From positions 186,001-250,000 of the forward strand of contig CAVRND010000008.1 in the NCBI GenBank assembly GCA_963722495.1: a stretch of DNA of 64,000 nt, in the 5' to 3' direction. Shown here in pieces: positions 37,958-46,624 of this stretch; within the stretch, counting starts at the first letter, position 1; each line of letters opens with the position of its first letter. Both the position numbers and the translations under genes were made by a program. Under the pieces are notes generated by a model that did no database searches, was not told the DNA's origin, and saw only the letters and a list, made by a program, of their open reading frames with translations. Source of the stretch: Hyphomicrobium_A sp963722495. GTDB taxonomy: Bacteria; Pseudomonadota; Alphaproteobacteria; Rhizobiales; Hyphomicrobiaceae.

Positions 37958-38776
37958 TTAGGAGGCTTTGCCCGCCGACGTGGCGGTGAACACCCTGCCG
38001 TCGGTGTCCTTCGCTGTCACCTCGATGACGTCATCGGAACCCGGCGCGAAGGTGAAGCGGAAGTTCGGGTTCTCCGAGATCGAGATGCCGCCCTCCATCT
38101 TGAAGATCAGCTCACCGCTCCGCTTCACGTCCATTTCCTGCACGAACTTGGCCGGCGTGTATTCGCGCGTCAGCTGGTCCATCTGCATGCCGGTGAAGTT
38201 CGGGTGGCGGATCATCACCTGCGCCTCGCGCGTCGGCGGCGAGCGGTCCTTCGCCGCCGGATCATCAAAGGTGCGCACCTGCATCTTGCCGAGACTGGCG
38301 AGCGCCTCGTCGGCATCCTTCGAGGCCGCTGCCGAGCAGCCGCCGGAGGCTTTCACGAACTTGGTGGCCATGTGCAGCTTGCCGTCGGCGGTTTCCACGA
38401 CGGCGCGGACGTTGGAGTACATGTCGATGCGCACGCGCGTCGACAGCATCCGGTCGCCTTTGCCGGCGGCCCCGCCGAAGGTGAACGTGGCGGCGACGGG
38501 GGCCGGGTTCTTATCGATGACCAGCGTGAGGCTCTTGACCTCGCCGGCGCTCGCCGGGATGCGCATCGTCAGCGGTACCGTAGCGGCATCCTCAGCGCGA
38601 TAGGGCGCCTCGAGCGTCACCGTTCCATCGCCCTCGACGATTGCGCGGCTGTCGAACACGTCGCGCTGGATGTCGTGCCAGACATCGTCCGTGGCGGCCG
38701 CCGGGACGCTTAGGCCCACTGCCAGTGCGGCGCCGAGGATGAGCGAAATTCTGCGCGAGTTTCTTGTCGTATGCAT
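37958..38776 (-). CDS. Quinoprotein dehydrogenase-associated SoxYZ-like carrier
   Basis: 272 residues. Start 38776 (MHTTRNSRR) is set by GGAGGAAG, seven bases upstream. Signal peptide ending VPAAA. The N-terminal SoxY-like half has DVWHDIQRDVFDSRAIVEGDG and TVPLTMRIPASAGEVKSLTLVIDKNPAP. The C-terminal SoxZ-like half has TREAQVMIRHPNFTGMQMDQ and EGGISISENPNFRFTF. Known from PQQ dehydrogenase clusters (TIGR04557 type) as a presumed carrier of a reactive group. A metallohydrolase precedes it in the same operon. Confidence 0.92.
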   Translation of the reverse strand: MHTTRNSRRISLILGAALAVGLSVPAAATDDVWHDIQRDVFDSRAIVEGDGTVTLEAPYRAEDAATVPLTMRIPASAGEVKSLTLVIDKNPAPVAATFTFGGAAGKGDRMLSTRVRIDMYSNVRAVVETADGKLHMATKFVKASGGCSAAASKDADEALASLGKMQVRTFDDPAAKDRSPPTREAQVMIRHPNFTGMQMDQLTREYTPAKFVQEMDVKRSGELIFKMEGGISISENPNFRFTFAPGSDDVIEVTAKDTDGRVFTATSAGKAS

Positions 38777-38810
38777 TCTTCTTCCTCCGCGAGCGCAGCG
38801 CTGTCTGCCG

Positions 38811-39779
38811 CTACTCCCATTCCAGTTCGGCAAACGCGGCTGAAACGTTTCGCGCATTGTACTCTTTGAACAGCAGCCACGCATCCTTTTCGGACAGCCC
38901 GGCCGTCTGCGCGGCATCGGCCAGAGTTTTTCCCTGCTTAATCATTCCGCGCACATCGTCGGCGATCTTGTTGAGATAGCGCTGCTCGGCGGCGATCGCC
39001 GCCGGCCAGGCCATCGATGCGGGGCCGTGCCCGGGCACAGCGAGCTTGATGTCCTGCCTCGCCTTTAACGTGTCGATAAGCGTAAGCCAGCCGCGGATCG
39101 AGCCGTCGAGCGCCGGCACGTGCTTTGAGAACAGAAGATCTCCCAGGAACATCGTGCCGGTCTTCTCGTCGAGCACGGTCACGTCGTTATCGGTGTGCGC
39201 CGTCGCGTGCGCTTCGATGAGCAACTTGCGATCGCCGAGGTCGAGCTCGAGCCGATTCTTCACCAGCTCGGTCGGCGGAATGATGCGTTCGCCTTCGAAG
39301 GCGTCGCCAAGCAGCTCCTTGTTGATGGCGAGGTAGCGTTCGGCGCGGGCGGCGAGCGCACGCCGAAGCTTTGCGTGTCCGACGAAGATCGGCTTCTCGG
39401 CTTCGAAGGCGACGTTGCCGAACACGTGGTCGGGATGCATGTGGGTATTGATGACGTACTTGATCGGCAGCTTGGTGCGCGCACGAATGGCGGCCAGGAG
39501 TTCTTTGCCGACGCGCGGGCTGCCACCCGTATCGACGACGGCGACGCCGTCGCGGCCGATGATGAACCCGTTATTGGACGTGTCCCCGGAGTTGCGCGGC
39601 GAGAAAATCTCGTAGCGTCCCTGATGGACGAAAACGCCGGGTGAGACCTCGGTGACGTTGAACGCGTCCTGTGCATGAACCGACCCGGTTGCGAGCATCA
39701 AAACAGCGATCACCAGCAACGCTGTAACATTCGGGAAAACTTCCCGAATTTGGCTTCCGAGGCGCGGACGTGGGGGCAT
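38811..39779 (-). CDS. Quinoprotein relay system zinc metallohydrolase (MBL fold)
   Basis: 322 residues, signal region VTALLVIAVLMLATGSVHA. Metallo-beta-lactamase metal ligands: NTHMHPDHVFGN (HxHxDH), HATAHTDNDV and VPGHGPAS. The match is to the quinoprotein relay metallohydrolase group that accompanies SoxYZ-like carriers. Likely a periplasmic thioester or sulfur-linked hydrolase acting on the carrier; the substrate is unknown. RBS GAGGGAAA upstream of 39779. Confidence 0.92.
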   Translation of the reverse strand: MPPRPRLGSQIREVFPNVTALLVIAVLMLATGSVHAQDAFNVTEVSPGVFVHQGRYEIFSPRNSGDTSNNGFIIGRDGVAVVDTGGSPRVGKELLAAIRARTKLPIKYVINTHMHPDHVFGNVAFEAEKPIFVGHAKLRRALAARAERYLAINKELLGDAFEGERIIPPTELVKNRLELDLGDRKLLIEAHATAHTDNDVTVLDEKTGTMFLGDLLFSKHVPALDGSIRGWLTLIDTLKARQDIKLAVPGHGPASMAWPAAIAAEQRYLNKIADDVRGMIKQGKTLADAAQTAGLSEKDAWLLFKEYNARNVSAAFAELEWE

Positions 39780-40289
39780 GGTTTCCCTCTTCTAGTTGCC
39801 GCCAGCATATCGGCATTTTCGATCACGCGGGCGAGAGCGCTCCGTGACACAAATTCGACGGGCGAGATTCGGCGCCGCTCCATGGTCCTGTGCACGATGA
39901 CGGTGCATCGAACCGCTCTGCCTTGGTCATCGACGCACTTATTCAGTCTTTTCGGGCGCTCCAGAGAACTTGTCGTGCGCTGCAGCATTCCAATGTGCAG
40001 CGCAACAAAGTGCGATGGGATAACGGAGGATTTACGTCAACGATCTTGTCCTATTCACGGACCCGTGAATTTTCGTTACCGGCTCGTCTTGCGGGCGGGA
40101 AAAAAAAGTGCGTAGATGTGCCGCGGTGTGACACGGCATCAGGGCTCGTTGGCAGGTTGCTAGCAAGGCCCGGTCGATCGCCAAGGGACTAAGAAGGGGA
40201 AAACCCCGATCCCACTACGTAGGGTGTGAGGCGCTGCTGTTCACCACCGCTTGCAAGCGTGGCAAGAACCTTAAAATGGAGGAAGCGCA
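39780..40289. promoter_or_regulatory. Long xoxF upstream region
   Basis: 510 bases without a gene, between divergent metallohydrolase and xoxF starts. It contains an inverted repeat of TGCGCTGCA (39976-39984) with TGCAGCGCA (39996-40004). The extended form TTGCGCTGCA recurs upstream of xoxG at 42218-42227. A CGTGGCAAG lies at 40258-40266 and the RBS GGAGG shortly before the ATG. It likely holds the strong xoxF promoter; no -35/-10 boxes assigned. Confidence 0.5.
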
Positions 40290-42110
40290 ATGCGCAAAAG
40301 CGTATTCGCAGGTGCTTTGGTTGCGACGGCTGCCCTCGCGGCACCGGCGTTGGCGAATGATAGCGTTGTTAAGTGTATCGCCGACGAGAATAACTGGTGC
40401 ATGCAGCAAGGCAACTACGATGCCACCCGTTATTCGAAGCTCGACCAGATCAACACCAAGAACGTCGGCAGCCTGAAGGTTGCTTGGACGTTCTCGACCG
40501 GCGTGCTGCGCGGCCACGAGGGTTCGCCCCTCGTCATCGGCAGCATGATGTACCTCCACACTCCGTTCCCGAACATCGTGTTCGCTCTCAATCTCGATGA
40601 CGAGAACAAGATCGTTTGGAAGTACGAGCCGAAGCAGGATCCGTCCGTGATCCCCGTCATGTGCTGCGACACGGTCAACCGTGGTGTGCAGTATGCCGAC
40701 GGCAAGCTCTTCCTGCACCAGGCTGACACGACGCTCGTCGCTCTCGAAGCCAAGACCGGCAAGGAACTCTGGAAGGCCGTCAACGGCGATCCGAAGAAGG
40801 GCGAGACCGGCACTGGCGCCGCCATCGTCGTCGGTAACGTCGTGATCATCGGTATCTCGGGCGCCGAGTTCGGCGTTCGCTGCTACTTCACCGGTTACGA
40901 CATCAACAGCGGCAAGATGCTGTGGCGTGGCTACTCGATGGGTCCGGATTCGGACATCCTGTTCGACCCCGAGAAGACGATGTCTCTCGGCAAGCCGGTC
41001 GGCAAGGACTCGTCGCTCAAGACCTGGAACGGCGACCAGTGGAAGATCGGCGGCGGTTCGACCTGGGGCTGGTACGCCTGGGATCCGAAGCTCAACCTTG
41101 TCTACTACGGCACGGGCAACCCGTCGACCTGGAACCCTGCTCAGCGCGCTGGACCCGATGGCAAGCAGATCGACCAGAAGTGGTCGATGACGATCTTCGC
41201 TCGTAACCCCGAAACCGGCGTGGCCGCGTGGGCTTACCAGATGACCCCGTTCGACGAGTGGGACTATGACGGCGTCAACGAGATGATCCTCGTCGACGAC
41301 ATGGACGTCAAAGGCGCCAAGCACAACGTGCTCGTTCACTTCGACCGTAACGGCCTCGGCTACACGGTTGACCGTAAGACTGGTCTCCCGCTCGTTGCCG
41401 AGAAGTACGATCCGGCTGTGAACTGGACCACTGGCGTCGACCTCGACCCCAAGAGCGAGAAGTATGGCCGTCCCGCGGTCGTGGCTTCGAAGTCCACCTT
41501 CCTGAACGGCGCTGACGTCAACACTGTCGACGTCTGCCCTGCCGCTCTCGGAACGAAGGACCAGCAGCCTGCTGCTTACTCGCCGCTGACGAAGCTCTTC
41601 TACGTGCCGACGAACCACGTCTGCATGGATTACGAGCCCTTCAAGGTCGAGTACACCGCCGGCCAGCCCTACGTTGGCGCCACGCTTTCCATGTATCCGC
41701 CGAAGGGCGAGAGCCACATGGGCAACTTCATCGCGTGGGATGCTTCCAAGGGCAAGATCGTCTGGTCGAACAAGGAGCAGTTCTCGGTTTGGTCGGGTGT
41801 TCTGACGACCGCTGGCGGCATCGCCTGCGTCGGCACCCTCGAGGGCTACTTCAAGTGCGTCGATCAGAAGGACGGCAAGGAGCTGTATAAGAACCGCACT
41901 CCTTCCGGCATCATCGGCAACGTGTTCACCTATGGACACAAGGGCAAGCAGTACATCGGCGTCTTCTCGGGCGTCGGTGGTTGGGCCGGTATCGGTCTGG
42001 CAGCTGGCTTGACCAACCCGACCGATGGTCTGGGTGCCGTTGGTGGCTACGCCGGCCTGAACAGCTACACCGCTCTCGGTGGTTCGCTGACGGTCTGGAC
42101 GCTGCCATAA
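40290..42110 (+). CDS. xoxF: Lanthanide-dependent PQQ methanol dehydrogenase XoxF
   Basis: 606 residues; signal peptide cleaved near Ala22 (PALA-ND). It oxidises methanol to formaldehyde or formate in the periplasm, passing electrons to XoxG. Adjacent cysteines Cys125-Cys126 (VMCCDTVN) form the disulfide over PQQ. Metal ligands are Glu193 (GAEFGVR), Asn277 (GTGNPSTW) and catalytic Asp325. Asp327 in FDEWDYDGVN is the extra acidic residue that marks lanthanide enzymes; MxaF has Ala there. Codon use is narrow and C-ending, as in very highly expressed genes. RBS GGAGG. A strong terminator follows before xoxG. Confidence 0.98.
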   Translation: MRKSVFAGALVATAALAAPALANDSVVKCIADENNWCMQQGNYDATRYSKLDQINTKNVGSLKVAWTFSTGVLRGHEGSPLVIGSMMYLHTPFPNIVFALNLDDENKIVWKYEPKQDPSVIPVMCCDTVNRGVQYADGKLFLHQADTTLVALEAKTGKELWKAVNGDPKKGETGTGAAIVVGNVVIIGISGAEFGVRCYFTGYDINSGKMLWRGYSMGPDSDILFDPEKTMSLGKPVGKDSSLKTWNGDQWKIGGGSTWGWYAWDPKLNLVYYGTGNPSTWNPAQRAGPDGKQIDQKWSMTIFARNPETGVAAWAYQMTPFDEWDYDGVNEMILVDDMDVKGAKHNVLVHFDRNGLGYTVDRKTGLPLVAEKYDPAVNWTTGVDLDPKSEKYGRPAVVASKSTFLNGADVNTVDVCPAALGTKDQQPAAYSPLTKLFYVPTNHVCMDYEPFKVEYTAGQPYVGATLSMYPPKGESHMGNFIAWDASKGKIVWSNKEQFSVWSGVLTTAGGIACVGTLEGYFKCVDQKDGKELYKNRTPSGIIGNVFTYGHKGKQYIGVFSGVGGWAGIGLAAGLTNPTDGLGAVGGYAGLNSYTALGGSLTVWTLP

Positions 42111-42127
42111 GCTGACGTCACGTCATT

Positions 42128-42166
42128 AAGGACCGGCGCGGGTTTTCCCGCGCCGGTCTTCCTTGT
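42128..42166 (+). terminator. Strong hairpin terminator/attenuator between xoxF and xoxG
   Basis: Perfect 12-base arms GACCGGCGCGGG and CCCGCGCCGGTC with a TTTT loop, flanked by AAG and CTT extensions and followed by a T-rich tail, 18 bases after the xoxF stop. Confidence 0.88.
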
Positions 42167-42338
42167 AAATGGACCGGCCTGATATGTTGGGTGCCTGTGC
42201 ACTGCACTGTGCCTCCATTGCGCTGCAACATGCGGAACTGGATGGACATTTTGCCCGTTGCGCACTTTCAACGAGCCGCCCAAAACATCATGTATCGGTG
42301 TCTGCAGTAGCTGCAGTCAGAAGCAATAGGGGAAGCGC

Positions 42339-42917
42339 GTGAGAAGGATCAGTTTCGCAGTCGTCGTAGCCATCGCCCTCGGTGGCGTGTTCGGTGCGGC
42401 GATGGCGCAAGAAGTGGCGCCCGGCCTGCAAAAAGAAATCGACTTGGGCGATGGCTGCAAGTCTCAGGAAGGCGCCGAGTTCAAAGACGGCAAGTGGGTT
42501 CTGCCGGATGGCACCCCGACCTTCCGCGTTTGCCACAAAGAGGGCGGCACCTTTGTCGTCGACTGGGCGACCTACAACGGCTACCGCCGCTATCACGGCG
42601 AGTGCCACGTCTGCCATGGTCCCAACGGTCTCGGCTCGACCTACGCGCCCGCACTAGCTGACTCACTGAAGAAAATGGACTACGGCACCTTCCTCGGCGT
42701 CGTAGCCAGCGGTCGCGTGCGCGATGAATCCGGCACCAAGTTCGTGATGCCCGCCTTCGGCGACAACAAGAACGTGATGTGCTTCATCAACGACCTCTAC
42801 GTATACCTGAAGGCACGTTCGACCGGTGCATTGCCGGCTGGGCAGCTCGGTGGTCGCAACCGCGACGAGAAGCCCGAGCAGGCAAAAGAAGAAGAGAAGT
42901 CTTGCCTTGGTAGCTAA
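42339..42917 (+). CDS. xoxG: Cytochrome c, XoxG, electron acceptor of XoxF
   Basis: 192 residues. GTG start at 42339 with AGGGGAAG upstream; signal peptide MRRISFAVVVAIALGGVFGAAMA. A single c-type haem motif CHVCH (RRYHGECHVCHGPNGLG) is followed by a distal Met candidate in KFVMPAFGDNKNV. The tail is charged (EKPEQAKEEEKS). It sits between xoxF and xoxJ, as in other lanthanide methanol dehydrogenase clusters. It probably has its own promoter in the 228-base gap after xoxF, where TTGCGCTGCA occurs. Confidence 0.95.
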   Translation: MRRISFAVVVAIALGGVFGAAMAQEVAPGLQKEIDLGDGCKSQEGAEFKDGKWVLPDGTPTFRVCHKEGGTFVVDWATYNGYRRYHGECHVCHGPNGLGSTYAPALADSLKKMDYGTFLGVVASGRVRDESGTKFVMPAFGDNKNVMCFINDLYVYLKARSTGALPAGQLGGRNRDEKPEQAKEEEKSCLGS

Positions 42918-43776
42918 GGTCCACAGTTTGACGTCACAGGTCGGGGCCGCCCTCGGCGGCCTCGTCTTACTCTGCGCATTGGCGTTTTCGGCTGCAGCCG
43001 TCGAGGGCCACCGCTCCGATCTCGTCAATCGCAAGGTTCTGCGTGTTTGCGCCGACCCGGCGAATCTTCCCTTCTCTAATGAGAAGAAGGAAGGGTTCGA
43101 GAACAAGATTGCCGACATCATCGGCAACGAGCTGGGGGTGCCCGTGGAATACACGTGGTTCCCGCAGGCGGTCGGCTTTACTCGCAATACCCTTCTCGCC
43201 AAGCGCTGCGACGTGATCATCGGCACCGGGCAAGGCGACGAGCTCGTGCTCAACACCAACGCGCTCTACCGTTCGTCCTACGCGCTCATCTACAAGCCGG
43301 GCACGGGATTGGATGGAGTCGATAGCGTGTTCGACCCGCGCCTGAAGGACAAGTCCGTCGGCGTCGTGCAGGGCACGCCGTCCGCGGATTTGGTCGCCAA
43401 GGCCGGTCTGATGGGCAAGGCGCGCCCGTACCGCCTGATGGTCGACCGTCGTTACGACAATCCCTCCGCCGACATGGTCAAGGACATCCGCTCGGGTGAG
43501 ATCCAGGCCGGCGTCATGTGGGGGCCAATTGCCGGCTACTACTCAACGCGCGACGGCGACAAGCTCACCGTAGTCCCGTTGGTGAAAGACGCGGGCAAGG
43601 CCGGCCGCAGCGATTTCCGCATCACGATGGGCGTGCGTCAGGGCGACGATATGTGGAAGCGCCAGCTCAACGACGTCATCCGCAAGCGGCAAGCGGACAT
43701 CGACAAGGTGCTGCTCGAGTACGGCGTCCCGATGATCGATGAAGACAGCCAGCCGATCACCAGCCCGCGCAGCTGA
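42907..43776 (+). CDS. xoxJ: XoxJ periplasmic substrate-binding-like protein
   Basis: 289 residues from a TTG start at 42907, with AAGAGAAG upstream, overlapping xoxG by 11 bases. There is no ATG in the right place; TTG 42928 is the alternative. Signal peptide ALGGLVLLCALAFSAAAVEG. The solute-binding-protein fold starts KVLRVCADPANLPFSNEKKEGFENKIADII, with GVVQGTPSADLV and GEIQAGVMWGPIAGYY later. XoxJ/MoxJ proteins are needed for dehydrogenase maturation, probably by binding the apo-enzyme rather than a small solute. Confidence 0.93.
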   Translation: MVAKVHSLTSQVGAALGGLVLLCALAFSAAAVEGHRSDLVNRKVLRVCADPANLPFSNEKKEGFENKIADIIGNELGVPVEYTWFPQAVGFTRNTLLAKRCDVIIGTGQGDELVLNTNALYRSSYALIYKPGTGLDGVDSVFDPRLKDKSVGVVQGTPSADLVAKAGLMGKARPYRLMVDRRYDNPSADMVKDIRSGEIQAGVMWGPIAGYYSTRDGDKLTVVPLVKDAGKAGRSDFRITMGVRQGDDMWKRQLNDVIRKRQADIDKVLLEYGVPMIDEDSQPITSPRS

Positions 43777-43873
43777 GGCCGCGCGCCTGTCAGCCCATTC
43801 CTCAAGGGATACCACGCGGCGTTTCGGCGCCGCGTTTGGTTTCTTGCGATCAGATGGCGCCACGCGCGCCAGC

Positions 43874-44524
43874 GTGCGCCTGAGCGCCCGCGTTTTGATC
43901 GCCGCGCTCGTCCTTCTGCTCCCGCCGGCAATTGCTTATGCGGGCGGCCAGAAATCGGCGGGCGAAGCTCCGGGCGCCTCATCACCAACCCCTGCCGGCC
44001 ATCCTGACACCGTTCCGAACACGGAGGCCGAGGCTAAGCCGCCTGGCCCCGCGCCCGAGCCCTCCGGCTACCGCATGGAGAACTTCCGCACGCCCGTCCC
44101 AGCGACGCTGCACGGCGCGCGCGTCCTCACCGACGACGAGGCGGCCGACATCTGGAACAAGAACGGCGCCGTGTTCATCGACGTCTATCCGCAGGCTCCG
44201 AAGCCGCCGAACCTGCCCGCCGGTACGTTCTGGCGTGAGCCCAGCCATCGCAGCATCGAGGGCGCGCAATGGCTCCCCAACGTCGGATACGGCGCGCTGT
44301 CGGCGACGATGGACGAGCACTTCCGCTCGCGGCTCGAACGGCTGTCGAAGGGCAAGCGCGATGCGCCGCTGATCTTCTTCTGCCTGAAGGACTGCTGGAT
44401 GTCGTGGAACGCCGCCAAGCGCGCGCTCGAGTACGGCTACACGAACGTCATGTGGTTCCGCGACGGGACCGACGGCTGGCAGGAGCTGGGCTATCCGCTC
44501 GTGGAAGTGAAGCAGCTGCCGTAA
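43874..44524 (+). CDS. PQQ-dependent catabolism-associated CXXCW-type protein
   Basis: About 216 residues from GTG 43874, which begins the signal sequence RLSARVLIAALVLLLPPAIAYA. A longer frame from ATG 43739 would overlap xoxJ and give an unusually long n-region, so the start is uncertain. The rhodanese-like domain has GAVFIDVYPQAPKPPNLPAGTFW and the hallmark PLIFFCLKDCWMSWNAAKRAL with two Cys and Trp, then VMWFRDGTDGWQELGYPL. The family always accompanies PQQ alcohol dehydrogenases; the role is unknown. Confidence 0.88.
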   Translation: MRLSARVLIAALVLLLPPAIAYAGGQKSAGEAPGASSPTPAGHPDTVPNTEAEAKPPGPAPEPSGYRMENFRTPVPATLHGARVLTDDEAADIWNKNGAVFIDVYPQAPKPPNLPAGTFWREPSHRSIEGAQWLPNVGYGALSATMDEHFRSRLERLSKGKRDAPLIFFCLKDCWMSWNAAKRALEYGYTNVMWFRDGTDGWQELGYPLVEVKQLP

Positions 44525-44579
44525 AGACGGTCGAAGGCGCGCACGTCCCTCGGGCCGCGCTCGAGGGACCAACGCGGGA

Positions 44580-45539
44580 TCAGCTCTTCATGTGAGCGCG
44601 GATCAGGCGCCCGATCTCATACGCCCGTTGCTCGATCAACACCGGCACTTCGCAGGCCATGGTCAGGTTCTGCTGGCGCTCCTGGAAGATGCGTGCGTTC
44701 CAGTTGTACTCCTGCTGTTCGGGCGTGAGTTTCGTTTCGGTCGGCAGCAGCTCGTCGGTCGCGGCGATGCCTTTCTCGGCTAGCTTCTGCCCTTCGCGCT
44801 CAAGCTCGGCGGCGCGCCCCTTCTGCCGCTTCTGAAACTCCTCGACCTTCGACATGACGAACTGGCGATCGGTGTTGATCTCGTTCAGCACGCTTGCGAA
44901 CAGTTGGGTGAGCTTCTGGTCGCGTTCGGCTTCCGGCAACTTGGCGGCGTACTCCTTGATGGCCTTCTCGGCATCCTCGGGAGAGACGCGCCGGCTTTCG
45001 AGCAACTCGGTCAGATCGTGAATGGCCGGATCGAATTCCTTGATGTCATCGATCGGAGGGCCGTCCCAAACCTGTGCCGGCGAGATGCGCGGCACCTTGC
45101 GCTGAACGCACGGCCAGTCGGGGCTGCTTATGATGTCGGTCGGCGAGAACTTGACGGCAGCGTTCTCACCAGGGGTGACGGCGGCGTTGGGGGTGAATGC
45201 TGGGTGGTCGGTACCGGGAGCCGGACCTGCCTCCATGCCGCCGGGACGGGCGCCAGGTACGACACCGGGCGCGATGCCCGGTTGGGCTTCTTGAGTGGGG
45301 GACGGCTTGGTGTCTTCCATGCCTCCCGGACGCGCACCTGGAACGACGCCGGGTGCAAGGCCTGGGGCTAGCTCAGGCGCTGGTTTCACTTCGGCTGGAG
45401 CTTCCGTACCACCGGCTGCAGGCGCCGTTTGAGCATGCAGGGCCGAGCCAGTCCCGAATGCCAGGACTGTCGCCAGAGCCGCGCTGCTGACGGTCAGCTT
45501 GAAGGTGTTTGCCGCGAATGATTTTTTTGACTTCAACAT
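44580..45539 (-). CDS. Secreted Pro/Gly-rich protein, last gene of lut-like operon
   Basis: 319 residues. The start at 45539 (MLKSKKSFAANTFKL) is preferred over the longer frame because of the signal peptide ending GSALHAQ. A low-complexity segment (about residues 45-110) carries two copies of PGVVPGARPGGME. The C-terminal 170 residues are helical and charged, with likely coiled coil (MSKVEEFQKRQKGRAAELER) and WPCVQRKVPRISPAQVWDGPPI. No named family recognised. It follows the permease by five bases, so it is probably a periplasmic partner of that transporter, perhaps equivalent to an exported Lut protein. Confidence 0.78.
   Translation of the reverse strand: MLKSKKSFAANTFKLTVSSAALATVLAFGTGSALHAQTAPAAGGTEAPAEVKPAPELAPGLAPGVVPGARPGGMEDTKPSPTQEAQPGIAPGVVPGARPGGMEAGPAPGTDHPAFTPNAAVTPGENAAVKFSPTDIISSPDWPCVQRKVPRISPAQVWDGPPIDDIKEFDPAIHDLTELLESRRVSPEDAEKAIKEYAAKLPEAERDQKLTQLFASVLNEINTDRQFVMSKVEEFQKRQKGRAAELEREGQKLAEKGIAATDELLPTETKLTPEQQEYNWNARIFQERQQNLTMACEVPVLIEQRAYEIGRLIRAHMKS
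45231..45362 (-). repeat. In-frame tandem repeat within the Pro/Gly-rich gene
   Basis: Two about 45-base imperfect copies (45231-45275 and 45315-45359) encode the same PGVVPGARPGGME unit in frame. The copies differ at synonymous positions, so the repeat is old and maintained. Confidence 0.7.
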
Positions 45540-45544
45540 TGTTC

Positions 45545-46624
45545 TCACACTCCCGAACCTGGGCCGCCCCGGCGGGCGATCAGGCCTTTTGATGGGTTGT
45601 AGGCGTAGACGGCTGCGCCGAGGAACACCGCAGTGCAGGCCACCACGATGCCGAGCGATGGCCAGTCGACCTGGCCATAAAGCGCGAAGCGGATGAGTTC
45701 GACTGCGTGGGTGAAAGGATTGATCAGGCACAGCTGATAGAGCAGCAGGCTCGATTCCTTGACGCGCCACAGCGGGTAGAGCGCCGAAGAGGCAAAGAAC
45801 ATCGGGAAGATGACGAAGTTCATCACGCCGGCGAAGTTCTCGAGCTGCTTGATCACCGACGACATGAAGAGCGCCAGCGAACCCAGCATCAGGCCGGAGA
45901 TGACCAGGGCAGGGGCCACGGCGAGATAGTTCATCGAGGGTGGCGACAGCTGCCAGTAGTAGATGACCCCGGCGATGATGCCGATCTCGATTACCGCGGC
46001 AAGCGCCATCACCTTCTGCAGCGTCGCTTCGGAGAATGTTTCGGTCGCTGAGTTGAGCATCAGCAGCAGGGCCAGCAGCGCCGGCGGAGCCAACAGCAGC
46101 GTGTAGCCCCAGCCGGAAAGCTCCGCCTCCCAGAAATAGAAAATGCCGAGGAAGACGTAGGCCTGGATCGCTGCGACGCAGACGCCGCCGATCAGCTTCG
46201 ACAAGAGGAGGAACGAGCGCGGGAACGGGCTCACGAGCAGCGTGCGCATGGCGCCCGTCTCACGGTCGTAGACCATCGACAGCGACGACTGCATGGCATT
46301 GAACAGCAGGATCATGCCGAGCAGGCCTGGCACCACGTAAACCTCGTACAGCACGTAGGTCTCGTACGGCGGGATGATCGACACGCCGAGCGTCTGGCGG
46401 AATCCGGCGGCGAAGATGAACAGCCAGATCAGCGGGCGTACCAGCGCCGACATGAAGCGCTCGCGCTGGTGCAGGTAACGCAGCACCTCGCGCCAGACGA
46501 TGCCGTTGAAGCAGGTAAGGTACGCGCGCGGGCCCAGGCGCGGTGGCTCGGAGCCCCACGCTCTATCGCTGATGGAGGTCTTGATATCGGGAAGAGACTG
46601 CGAAGTCGCGGTCATGGCTGTCAT
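45545..46624 (-). CDS. ABC transporter permease of the PQQ/lut-type system
   Basis: 359 residues, ABC-2 type membrane protein with six helices (for example RPLIWLFIFAAGF, LLGMILLFNAMQSSLSMVYDRETGAMRTLLVSPFPRSFLLLSKL, ALVISGLMLGSLALFMSS). The sequence DRETGAMRTLLVSPFPR is typical of the permease found with PQQ alcohol dehydrogenase systems (TIGR03861 type). Four-base ATGA overlap with the ATPase gene. By gene order it corresponds to LutF of lanthanide uptake clusters; this assignment is inference. Confidence 0.9.
   Translation of the reverse strand: MTAMTATSQSLPDIKTSISDRAWGSEPPRLGPRAYLTCFNGIVWREVLRYLHQRERFMSALVRPLIWLFIFAAGFRQTLGVSIIPPYETYVLYEVYVVPGLLGMILLFNAMQSSLSMVYDRETGAMRTLLVSPFPRSFLLLSKLIGGVCVAAIQAYVFLGIFYFWEAELSGWGYTLLLAPPALLALLLMLNSATETFSEATLQKVMALAAVIEIGIIAGVIYYWQLSPPSMNYLAVAPALVISGLMLGSLALFMSSVIKQLENFAGVMNFVIFPMFFASSALYPLWRVKESSLLLYQLCLINPFTHAVELIRFALYGQVDWPSLGIVVACTAVFLGAAVYAYNPSKGLIARRGGPGSGV

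Noticed and set aside
40215..41939. 574-codon open frame antisense to xoxF
   Set aside because: It mirrors the strongly biased codons of xoxF, has no RBS, and its product is shadow-like (Val/Asp/His/Arg-rich) with no family features.
45231..45362. Spaced repeat resembling two CRISPR units
   Set aside because: In-frame coding repeat of the PGVVPGARPGGME peptide; only two copies and synonymous differences.
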